A stretch of 64,000 nucleotides of DNA. Origin: CAVVJA01 sp963801715 (lineage in GTDB: Bacteria > Actinomycetota > Actinomycetes > Mycobacteriales > Jatrophihabitantaceae). Made by a program: the position numbers and the translations under genes. The notes beneath the pieces are model-generated. The model was not told the DNA's origin and did no database searches. It worked only from the letters and a program-made list of their open reading frames with translations. The stretch spans positions 1 through 64,000 of the forward strand of contig CAWDGB010000010.1 of assembly GCA_963801715.1 (NCBI GenBank), written 5' to 3'. Shown here in pieces: positions 45,729 to 53,048 of the stretch (its first letter is position 1; the number at the start of each line of letters is the position of its first letter).

Positions 45729-46619
45729 CTAACCGCCGCGATGTTGAGCAACCCGCTCGCGTACCGCGGGAGCGATCTCGTTGGCGAAGCGTTGTAATTG
45801 CGGGACCGGATCAGCGGAGGGGCCGAACACGAAGGTGTCCATCCCGCGGTCGACGGCGAGCTCAGTGAGCTCATCCACCCATTGCCCGGCCGAACCATTG
45901 AGAAACTCGCCTGGCCCGTCGATCGAGCCCCACACGTTGTAGACCCGACGAATCTGCGCTGGATCCCGTCCCGCTACTAGTGCTGCGTCATCGATCCGTG
46001 CGTGCATGTCGGCGAGCTTGTCCGGTGTCGCCCACCCGCTCGACGGCACCCATCCGTCAGCTGCTCGGCCCACCAAGGCGAGGGTGCGTGGGCCCCCGAC
46101 GCCGAGCCATATCCCCATGTCGTGGACCGGCCGGGGGCCTGGCTTCACACCGGCCAGGCGGTAATGCCGACCCTCGAACCGGACCGACCGCTCGTCCGAC
46201 CACATCAACCGGATGACCTTGATCGCCTCCCCTAAGGCACCCACTGCCTCCCCCGGTGTGCGCGCGGGCCCGCCCATCGCGGCGATCGCGGTCCAGAACC
46301 CACCGGCACCGAGCCCGAGCTCAAACCGTCCTCCAGACAGCACATCAAGGCTCGCCGCCGCTTTCGCCATCACTGCGGGCGGCCGCAGCGGCAAATTCGC
46401 GACGTCCGGGAACACGCGAACCTGTTGCGTGTTGGCAAGCACGGTGGCCATGAGCATCCACGTGTCGAGAAAACGCCGCTGGTACGGGTGATCCTGGATG
46501 CCGATGAGATCCAAGCCCGCGTCATCGGCCACCCGGGCGAGTGTGAGGATCTGTTCGAGCGCCTCGGCCGCAGGGGTTGGAAAGACACCGAACTGCACAG
46601 GACGCCCATAGTCCGTCAC
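45729..46619 (-). CDS. LLM-class flavin-dependent oxidoreductase
   Basis: 296 residues of the luciferase-like/F420 family: QFGVFPTPAAEALEQILTLA, GLDLIGIQDHPYQRRFLDTW, VRVFPDVANLPLRPPAVMAK-AAASLDVLSGGRFELGLGAG (typical LLM core) and GIWLGVGGPRTLALVGRAAD-GW. In actinobacteria many of these use F420. GTG 46619 (VTDYGRPVQFG) follows GGAGGAGG by about 16 bases; the frame to 46682 is unlikely. Confidence 0.9.
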   Translation of the reverse strand: MTDYGRPVQFGVFPTPAAEALEQILTLARVADDAGLDLIGIQDHPYQRRFLDTWMLMATVLANTQQVRVFPDVANLPLRPPAVMAKAAASLDVLSGGRFELGLGAGGFWTAIAAMGGPARTPGEAVGALGEAIKVIRLMWSDERSVRFEGRHYRLAGVKPGPRPVHDMGIWLGVGGPRTLALVGRAADGWVPSSGWATPDKLADMHARIDDAALVAGRDPAQIRRVYNVWGSIDGPGEFLNGSAGQWVDELTELAVDRGMDTFVFGPSADPVPQLQRFANEIAPAVRERVAQHRGG

Positions 46620-46709
46620 GGCTCCTACGATGACACCTCCTCCGATCCAGGGGATAGCTGCCATCCGTCGACTCACCCGCATGCCAGTAGGCCGATGCCG
46701 CCTGCGGCA

Positions 46710-47582
46710 TCAGGTGATCAACGCCTCGATGACGGCCTCGGATACCAAACGGGGCGCCTCGGGATGCTGCCGAAGCCTGAGTGATTGTTCGATCTGAAGG
46801 CCGCCGTATCGGCTCAGGCGGTTGACGGCGTTCTTCGGCGAGAGTCCGGCATGGGGGTCGCTGCAGGCGGTCGCCACGAAGACCTCGAAGGCGGGATCGA
46901 GCGGCAACTTACGCCTGATCAGTTCCGCAATGTCGTACCGTCTGCCGAGGTCGAGTTGCCCGCCGACGATCACGTCCAAGGCTCTGTCGTTTCTTGGTGA
47001 GGTGACCACGTCGAAGCCATGGAATGACACCGCGAGCCGATGCGCTCGATCCAGGAGTGCGCGAAAGCCCGGAAACGATTGCTCGCTGAGGTCATCGCTG
47101 GTGATGTGAAGCCGACGGAACTGCTGCGCGCCCTTACCTCGGCAGACCCAGGTGTCGACATGCAGGCGGGTGTCGCCGGCGAGAATCTCGACCTGGGAGC
47201 CGGTTTCGCGCTCCATGCCGCCACCGTGCGGCGCTATGACCGCAACGCTTCCTGACTGCGTCGTTTTCTCCTCGAGATGGCCAGCGGCGAACACATTCGT
47301 TGTTGCCTGAACCATGGGCGGAACAGATGCACCAGATAGGAGGCGGTCCGGGTCGGCCAGGGCTACGGACGCGACATTTCCTGGGTGAACGGCCGCGATG
47401 GTCACCAGCGCGAACAAGTTCTCGACACTGAGCAGGAGCTGGACACCGGCTCCTGGCCGGCCAAAGTCGGCAGGGACGGCCAGGCTCAGAGCGTCATAGC
47501 CGGCCTCGGACAGCGACGCCTGCTCCGACGAGAGCCCGACGCCACTGGACAATGGCACCAAGACCAGTTGTGCTTCCCCCAT
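46710..47582 (-). CDS. Poly-gamma-glutamate hydrolase-like protein (PghP/DUF867) with extra N-terminal region
   Basis: 290 residues. The second half fits the zinc-peptidase fold of phage-type poly-gamma-glutamate hydrolases: VAVIAPHGGGMERE (His119, Glu124), LHITSDDLSEQSFPGF, RLAVSFHGF (His198), DVIVGGQLD, and the closing KNAVNRLSRYGGLQIEQSLR-LR. These enzymes cut gamma-glutamyl polymers. Residues 1-110 (LVLVPLSSGVGLSSEQASLS ...) are not part of the known domain; they include VENLFALVTIAAVHPGNVAS-VALADPD. ATG 47582 follows GAGGCG. No signal peptide, so intracellular unless exported otherwise. 43 bases after a SnoaL gene on the same strand. Confidence 0.72.
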   Translation of the reverse strand: MGEAQLVLVPLSSGVGLSSEQASLSEAGYDALSLAVPADFGRPGAGVQLLLSVENLFALVTIAAVHPGNVASVALADPDRLLSGASVPPMVQATTNVFAAGHLEEKTTQSGSVAVIAPHGGGMERETGSQVEILAGDTRLHVDTWVCRGKGAQQFRRLHITSDDLSEQSFPGFRALLDRAHRLAVSFHGFDVVTSPRNDRALDVIVGGQLDLGRRYDIAELIRRKLPLDPAFEVFVATACSDPHAGLSPKNAVNRLSRYGGLQIEQSLRLRQHPEAPRLVSEAVIEALIT

Positions 47583-47625
47583 CGCCTCACATCCTTGGCG
47601 GAGCGCGACCGCGTCGCACACCGAA

Positions 47626-48033
47626 TCAACGGCTGGTCGCAGGCCGTTCGATGAACCACTCGACAAAGTCCACGCAGCGGTCGTCCTGATCGAAGCGGAT
47701 CACGAAACAGTTGTCGAAGATCCGCGTGATCGGGCCGCCGGGCTCCTCGCGGTAACGGGTGCTGCCGGTGGCGACCGCCACCGGCCCATCGACGGTGACC
47801 GCGCGGTAGCTCGCATCGTAGGTGCCTGGCTGGTCGCGACCGGACGCGTCGGGCGGCCTGTCGTCACCCAGCCAGCTCGCCAGCACCGCGTCACGACCCT
47901 CAATCGGATCGTCGTATGGGTGGTATCGGTACCTGACGTTTGCCGCGAAGAGTGCCTCGATCTCGCCGGGGTCATAGCTTTTCCAGGCCGCGACGTACGC
48001 CTCCAGCCAGCGGTCGACTGTTGCCCTCTGCAC
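47626..48033 (-). CDS. SnoaL-like (NTF2-fold) protein
   Basis: 135 residues: ATVDRWLEAYVAAWKSYDPG-EIEALFAANVRYRYHPYDDP-IEGRDAVLASWL is the standard NTF2-like start. The end VDFVEWFIERPATSR is also typical. Small-molecule isomerase or binding function; substrate unknown. GTG 48033 follows GAGAGGAAG. Divergent from the MaoC gene and probably co-transcribed with the hydrolase-like gene downstream. Confidence 0.82.
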   Translation of the reverse strand: MQRATVDRWLEAYVAAWKSYDPGEIEALFAANVRYRYHPYDDPIEGRDAVLASWLGDDRPPDASGRDQPGTYDASYRAVTVDGPVAVATGSTRYREEPGGPITRIFDNCFVIRFDQDDRCVDFVEWFIERPATSR

Positions 48034-48220
48034 TCGGCCACTTCCTCTCGCAACGCTCACTGAAACAGGTCCGGTGTGATCCTCGCAGCTGGGTGGGACG
48101 AAATCCCTCGAACTATGACGTGACCTGACCAGTCGGTTCATCTTGCGCTGTCGGATCGCCCGCGCTGGTGGGACGATCGCCGTGGGTTGTCCCGGTAATC
48201 GCTGACCGAGGGGGTCCGAC

Positions 48221-48628
48221 ATGAAGGTAGGCGACACGGCGCGCCGGACTCGGAAGGTGACGACCCGCGACATCGAGCTGTTCACTGAGCTCACCGGTGA
48301 CCGCAACCCGTTGCACTACGACTCGCTGCTGGCCGGCCGGTCTCGTTTCGGGGGGATCGTCGTGCAGGGCGGGGTCACGAGCGGCCTGCTCAACGCGGTG
48401 GTCGCCGAGGACCTGCCCGGGCCAGGCAGTGTGTTCCTCCATGTCGACTGGAGCTTCCGCGCGCCGGTCCGGCCAGGTGACGAGATCACCGCCGAGGTCG
48501 TGGTCACCGCGGTCCGGGATGACAAGCCGGTCACCAGTCTCTCTACCGTGATCACCAATCAGGATGGCGTCGTGGTCCTCGAAGGCACCGCCGTCGTATG
48601 GCGCGACCCGTCGATCGCGAACAGCTAG
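48221..48628 (+). CDS. MaoC-like (R)-hydratase
   Basis: 135 residues of the hot-dog fold: VTTRDIELFTELTGDRNPLH-YD with the hydratase catalytic Asp27 and His32, FGGIVVQGGVTSGLLNAVVA and GDEITAEVVVTAVRDDKP. Adds water to (R)-enoyl-CoA or related thioester. ATG 48221 stands after GGGGGT. Single gene; no beta-oxidation partner is adjacent. Confidence 0.9.
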   Translation: MKVGDTARRTRKVTTRDIELFTELTGDRNPLHYDSLLAGRSRFGGIVVQGGVTSGLLNAVVAEDLPGPGSVFLHVDWSFRAPVRPGDEITAEVVVTAVRDDKPVTSLSTVITNQDGVVVLEGTAVVWRDPSIANS

Positions 48629-48730
48629 AGTCCCCTTCTTACTCGGTATCACCGCACGCGTGTCGGCAGAGCCAGGTGGGCTACTGGGGCACGCGTCCTG
48701 GGTTTCCGGCTACGCGGAACGGTGCATTTC

Positions 48731-48845
48731 ACCCGCGAGGAAGACTTCGCGGGTTCGACGCTTCCGGGAGCGTGCCGAGTATGGGTTTATATTCTCCGCA
48801 CGGCGAGCCCGCAACAGGCTCCTCGGCGAGTGACATGCCTGTTGC
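48731..48845 (+). promoter_or_regulatory. Structured leader before the polyamine ABC operon
   Basis: Two hairpins occur in the 230 bases upstream of the ATPase gene. ACCCGCGA (48731-48738) pairs with TCGCGGGT (48747-48754), and GCAACAGGC (48811-48819) pairs perfectly with GCCTGTTGC (48837-48845), 14 bases before the start codon at 48860. A TATATT at 48789-48794 may be a -10 element, in which case only the second hairpin is in the transcript. The second could control translation. No known riboswitch class is recognised. Confidence 0.4.
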
Positions 48846-48859
48846 AGAGACGGAGATCT

Positions 48860-49936
48860 ATGACTTCGGGTAGCCACGAGCAGAATGTGTTGGAGGCTGC
48901 TGCATCGGTAGCGGCTCCGCCTGATATCGCATTGCGGGCTGTCCGCAAGACGTTCGGTTCTGTCGTCGCCGTCGACAACCTCGATCTCGAGATCGCGCGA
49001 GGCGAGTTCTTCGCGCTCCTGGGCCCATCCGGATCCGGCAAGACGACCGTGCTGCGGCTCATCGCCGGCTTCGAGACGCCGACCGCGGGCCGGATCGAGC
49101 TCGCAGGGGTCGACACGACAAAGGTGCCGCCGTTCCGTCGAAATGTGAACACGGTGTTCCAGGACTACGCCCTGTTTCCGCACATGACCGTGGCGGAGAA
49201 CGTGAGCTATCCCTTACGGGTCAAGCGAATCCCCCGAGGCGAGCGAACCCGACGGGTCGGCGCCGCACTGGACATGGTGCGCCTCGCGGGCTACGAGACG
49301 CGAAAGCCGACCCAGCTCTCCGGCGGCCAGCGACAGCGCGTTGCCCTGGCCAGGGCACTGGTGAATCGGCCGCGGGTGCTGCTGCTGGACGAACCGCTCG
49401 GTGCGCTCGACCTGAAATTGCGCGAACAGATGCAATTGGAACTCAAGGCGATCCAGCGCGATGTGGGCATCACGTTCGTCTTCGTGACGCACGACCAGGA
49501 CGAGGCGCTGACGCTCTGCGATCGACTTGCGGTGTTCAACTCGGGACGGGTCGAGCAGGTGGGCCCGGCCGCCGAGGTCTATGAGTCCCCGGCGACAGCG
49601 TTTGTCGCCGGCTTCGTCGGCACATCGAACATAGCCAGCGGCGCGGCTGCGGAAGCGCTCTATCGCGAGTCCGGCGCATTCGTCGTGCGCCCGGAGAAGG
49701 TTCGGGTTCACCCTCATACCGACGCGCCGAACGAACCCGGCAATGTCGCAGTTGCCGGACTAATACGAGAAATCGTCTATGCGGGCGCCCAGACTCGCAT
49801 TGTGGTCGATACCGACGTCGGCCCGTCCATGACCGCGGTGCAGCTGAACAGCGCACAGACCAATTCCGGATGGCAGCGCGGCGACAGAGTGATGCTCGCC
49901 TGGGATCGCGCCGCCGTCCGAGCCATTAATCGATGA
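48860..49936 (+). CDS. ABC transporter ATP-binding protein, PotA-type (polyamine)
   Basis: 358 residues: Walker A GPSGSGKT (55-62), TVFQDYALFPHMTVAENVSY-PL, signature QLSGGQRQRVALARALVNRP, Walker B LLLDEPLGALDLKLREQMQL-ELK, H loop FVTHDQDEALTLCDRLAVFN, and a C-terminal TOBE domain. The EQMQLELKAIQ and DKLAVFN-like segments are typical of the PotA/FbpC branch. Powers the importer encoded by the three following genes. ATG 48860 is six bases after GGAGAT. Confidence 0.93.
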   Translation: MTSGSHEQNVLEAAASVAAPPDIALRAVRKTFGSVVAVDNLDLEIARGEFFALLGPSGSGKTTVLRLIAGFETPTAGRIELAGVDTTKVPPFRRNVNTVFQDYALFPHMTVAENVSYPLRVKRIPRGERTRRVGAALDMVRLAGYETRKPTQLSGGQRQRVALARALVNRPRVLLLDEPLGALDLKLREQMQLELKAIQRDVGITFVFVTHDQDEALTLCDRLAVFNSGRVEQVGPAAEVYESPATAFVAGFVGTSNIASGAAAEALYRESGAFVVRPEKVRVHPHTDAPNEPGNVAVAGLIREIVYAGAQTRIVVDTDVGPSMTAVQLNSAQTNSGWQRGDRVMLAWDRAAVRAINR

Positions 49937-49991
49937 GTATCAACCCTCCCCGCCCCGCGTACCCCGGGCATCAACCCCAAGGAGCAGACAG

Positions 49992-51212
49992 ATGAGAGTC
50001 ACGCTTGGCCGCGTCGGAACGGCGCTCGCCGCGACCGCGGCGGCAGCCGTCGTAGTTGCCTGTAGCAGTTCGAGCAAGAGCAGCGGCCCGGCGCAGGGTG
50101 GTGGTGGTGCATCTGGCCAGAAGCCCCCCTCCGTTCCCATGGCCACGTCTGTCGGCGCCGGCGAGGGCGCGCTGAACATCATTGCCTGGGCCGGATATGC
50201 CGAGAGTGGGCAGAACGATCCGAAGGTCGACTGGGTACACCCGTTCGAGAAGCAAACCGGATGCAAGGTCAACGTCAAGATCGGTAACACCTCCGACGAG
50301 ATGGTCCAGCTGATGCGAACCGGCCAGTATGACGGCGTGTCAGCGTCGGGCGACGCCACCCTACGGCTGATCTACGCCGGCGACGTGGCCCCCACGAACA
50401 CCGGTCTGGTGCCCAATTACAAGACGATTTCGTCGTTCCTCAAGAGCGGCAACTGGAACTCCGTCAATGGACAGATGTACGGGATTCCGCACGGCTGGGG
50501 CGCAAACCTGCTGATGTGGAACCCGAGCGCAGTGCCTGGCACCCAGGACTCCTGGGCCGCGGTGTTCGACAAGAGCGACCAATACAAAGGGAAAGTCACC
50601 GCATACGACTCGCCCATCTACATCGCGGATGCCGCGCTTTACCTGATGGCGACTCAGCCGAACCTTGGCATCAAGGATCCGTACTCACTGACTTCGGCGC
50701 AGCTGGACGCAGCAGTTGCGGTGCTCGGAAAGCAGAAGGCCAATGTCGGGGAGTACTGGGCGGACTACACCAAGGAGGTCCAGGCCTTCGAGTCGGGGAC
50801 GTCGGTGATCGGGACGACCTGGCAAGTGATCGCCAACACGATCAACGGCGGCGCGAAGACCAAGGTCAAGACGGTGCTTCCCAAAGAGGGCTCGACCGGA
50901 TGGTCGGACACCTGGATGATCTCGTCCAAGGCGAAGCACCCGAACTGCATGTACAAGTGGATGGACTACATCGTGTCGCCGTCAGTGAACGCACAGGTGG
51001 CCGAGTACTTCGGTGAGGCGCCCGCGCAGACGCTCGCCTGCCAACACACCTCCGACAAGACGTTCTGCCAGACCTACCATGCTTTGGACGAGTCCTACTC
51101 GAAGCAGCTCCACTACTGGACGACGCCGCAGAAGCAATGCGTTGACGGCAGCGGCAGCGACTGCACCGACTACGCCCAATGGGTCACCAAGTGGCAGCAG
51201 ATCAAGGGATAA
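49992..51212 (+). CDS. Polyamine-type ABC substrate-binding lipoprotein (PotD-like)
   Basis: 406 residues. Signal peptide with lipobox VVVACSSS (Cys24) and Ser/Gly linker; then LNIIAWAGYAESGQNDPKVD-WVHPFEKQTGCKVNVKIGNT-SDEMVQLMRTGQYDGVSASG, which is a PotD/PotF-like start, and MYGIPHGWGANLLMWNPSAV, the region of the acidic/aromatic polyamine pocket. The order ATPase, binding protein, permease, permease is a whole importer. ATG 49992 follows AAGGAG. Substrate could also be a related cation. Confidence 0.92.
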   Translation: MRVTLGRVGTALAATAAAAVVVACSSSSKSSGPAQGGGGASGQKPPSVPMATSVGAGEGALNIIAWAGYAESGQNDPKVDWVHPFEKQTGCKVNVKIGNTSDEMVQLMRTGQYDGVSASGDATLRLIYAGDVAPTNTGLVPNYKTISSFLKSGNWNSVNGQMYGIPHGWGANLLMWNPSAVPGTQDSWAAVFDKSDQYKGKVTAYDSPIYIADAALYLMATQPNLGIKDPYSLTSAQLDAAVAVLGKQKANVGEYWADYTKEVQAFESGTSVIGTTWQVIANTINGGAKTKVKTVLPKEGSTGWSDTWMISSKAKHPNCMYKWMDYIVSPSVNAQVAEYFGEAPAQTLACQHTSDKTFCQTYHALDESYSKQLHYWTTPQKQCVDGSGSDCTDYAQWVTKWQQIKG

Positions 51213-52102
51213 CGCTCGAAGCGCCGGTCGGATCTGCACCGTCCGACCGGCGCGGCAAGATCTCGGCTTTCCTGGCCCCGAAGCGCAAGACCCGGCTGAC
51301 CCTCTTGCTGAGTGTGCCGATGCTGTGGCTGGTGGTCGCCTACCTGGGGTCGCTCGGTGTGCTTTTTGCGTCGGCCTTTTGGACGACGGACTCCTTCACC
51401 GGCGCCGTCGTGCACAGTTACAACCTCGACAACCTTCGCGAGGTCTACACCCAGCCGCTGTACCGGACCGTGGCCCTACGGACGATCTCCGTTGCGCTGT
51501 TGGTCACGGTGCTCGATGCGCTGATCGCATTCCCGATGGCGTTCTACATGAGCAAGGTGGCGCGCCCGCGCATCCGCCAACTCCTCGTCGTCGCGGTGCT
51601 GACCCCACTGTGGGCAAGCTACTTGGTGAAGGCATACGCATGGCGCAGCCTGCTGGCACCGCACGGCCCGCTGAGCTGGGTGACCGGCGGCTACACACCG
51701 GAGTACGGGCTCACCGCCACAGTCATCACGCTGACTTATCTTTGGCTGCCGTACATGGTGCTTCCGATCTACGTTGGATTTGAGCGATTGCCCAGGTCGT
51801 TGCTGGAGGCCAGCTCAGACCTCGGCGCTCCGCCTGGTCGCACCATCCGATCCGTGATCGTGCCGTTGGTCTTCCCGGCGATCGCGGCTGGGTCGATCTT
51901 CACCTTCTCCTTGACGCTCGGCGACTACATCGCGGTCGGCATCGTTGGCGGCAAGACCCAGATGCTCGCCAATGTCATATACGGCCAGCTCGTCACGGCC
52001 AACAATCAGCCTCTTGCGGCTGCGCTGGCTACGATTCCGCTCATCGCGATCGTCCTGTACTTGCTGCTGATGCGGCGCACCGGTGCGCTGGAGAACGTCT
52101 GA
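51179..52102 (+). CDS. ABC permease, PotB-type
   Basis: 307 residues, six TM helices: LLLSVPMLWLVVAYLGSLGV-LF, ALIAFPMAFYMSKVARP, TPLWASYLVKAYAWRSLLAP-HGP, and the EAA loop LLEASSDLGAPPGRTIRSVI-VPLVFPAI. The start must be ATG 51179 or GTG 51191, both inside the binding-protein gene; no start codon is present between its stop and the first TM. Therefore the coding start overlaps by 22-34 bases and the hairpin at 51221-51253 lies inside this gene. Confidence 0.9.
   Translation: MGHQVAADQGITLEAPVGSAPSDRRGKISAFLAPKRKTRLTLLLSVPMLWLVVAYLGSLGVLFASAFWTTDSFTGAVVHSYNLDNLREVYTQPLYRTVALRTISVALLVTVLDALIAFPMAFYMSKVARPRIRQLLVVAVLTPLWASYLVKAYAWRSLLAPHGPLSWVTGGYTPEYGLTATVITLTYLWLPYMVLPIYVGFERLPRSLLEASSDLGAPPGRTIRSVIVPLVFPAIAAGSIFTFSLTLGDYIAVGIVGGKTQMLANVIYGQLVTANNQPLAAALATIPLIAIVLYLLLMRRTGALENV
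51221..51253. repeat. Perfect 12-base inverted repeat at the binding-protein/permease border
   Basis: GCGCCGGTCGGA (51221-51232) and TCCGACCGGCGC (51242-51253) are perfect inverted copies around a 9-base loop, starting nine bases after the binding-protein stop. As RNA this is a very stable stem inside the 5' coding part of the permease. It may stabilise the 3' end of the binding-protein message or slow translation of the permease. Confidence 0.7.
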
Positions 52103-52917
52103 TGGATCTCCCCCCAGGGCTGCGATGGACACTGCGGGTCTTCATGTGGATCGGCCTGGCGTTTCTCTACGTGCCGCTTTTGCTCGTGCTGCTCAACGCC
52201 TTCAACAAGTCGCGCACGTTCGCGTTCCCGCCGACCGGCCTGACGCTGGAGTGGTGGCGGGCCGCGGCGAACAGCGGAGGCGCACGCAACGCGCTGGGTA
52301 CCTCGATTCGAGCCGCGATCGGGGCGACAGCGATCGCCCTCGTCCTCGGCACCATGGCGGCATTCGCGGTCCAGCGCTACCACTTCTTCGGCCGAACGAG
52401 CATCAGCTTCCTGGTGATCCTGCCCATCGCACTGCCCGGCATCGTCACCGGAATTGCGCTCAATGCCGCGTTCCGTACCGTGCTCGACCCGCTCGGCATC
52501 GGTTTCGGGCTCACGACGGTGATCATCGGGCACGCGACCTTCTGCATCGTGCTCGTCTACAACAACGTGCAAGCGCGGCTCCGGCGGATGGGTGGCTCAC
52601 TCGAGGAGGCGTCTGCCGACCTCGGTGCGACCGGCTGGCAGACGTTCCGGATGGTCACCCTGCCGAACATGCGTGGTGCCCTGCTCGCCGGCGCCCTGCT
52701 GGCGTTCGGGCTGAGCTTCGACGAAATCGTGGTCACGACATTCACGTCCAGTCCCGACGTGCAGACGCTGCCCCTCTGGATCTTCGGCAACCTTTTCCGG
52801 CCCAATCAGGCCCCAGTCGTCAACGTGGTCGCGGCTGTGCTGATCATCGGCGCCGTGCTCCCGGTCTGGTTCGCGCAGCGCCTCGCCGGCGACGACGCTG
52901 CATCCAGCCGCCTCTAG
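52102..52917 (+). CDS. ABC permease, PotC-type
   Basis: 271 residues, six TM helices: WIGLAFLYVPLLLVLLNAFN-KSRTFAFPPTGLTLEWWRAA (typical PotC start), NALGTSIRAAIGATAIALVL-GTMAAFAVQRYHF, LPGIVTGIALNAAFRTVLDP, and the EAA loop SLEEASADLGATGWQTFRMV-TLPNMRG, then LSFDEIVVTTFTSS. The ATG shares its A with the stop of the previous gene. Last gene of the importer operon. Confidence 0.93.
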   Translation: MDLPPGLRWTLRVFMWIGLAFLYVPLLLVLLNAFNKSRTFAFPPTGLTLEWWRAAANSGGARNALGTSIRAAIGATAIALVLGTMAAFAVQRYHFFGRTSISFLVILPIALPGIVTGIALNAAFRTVLDPLGIGFGLTTVIIGHATFCIVLVYNNVQARLRRMGGSLEEASADLGATGWQTFRMVTLPNMRGALLAGALLAFGLSFDEIVVTTFTSSPDVQTLPLWIFGNLFRPNQAPVVNVVAAVLIIGAVLPVWFAQRLAGDDAASSRL

Positions 52918-53048
52918 TGCGCTTGTCCCCGGTCGACTGTGAGGCGCCTCACCTCGTACCCGCAGGCGTATCTACCGCGCCACCGGCTACTCCCTTTTGC
53001 CGGGTCGCCTGAGTCGGCGGCGTCGAGTGCGAAGGGAACGCATAGGAA

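Noticed and set aside
48722..48859. N-terminal extension of the PotA-like gene (MHFTREEDFAG...)
   Set aside because: The extension is unlike the family, spans the hairpins and a likely -10 box, and ATG 48860 has a ribosome site.
52083..53012. A 309-codon plus frame overlapping the PotC gene
   Set aside because: Out-of-frame with the permease, Arg/Pro-rich, and starts within the previous gene's end.
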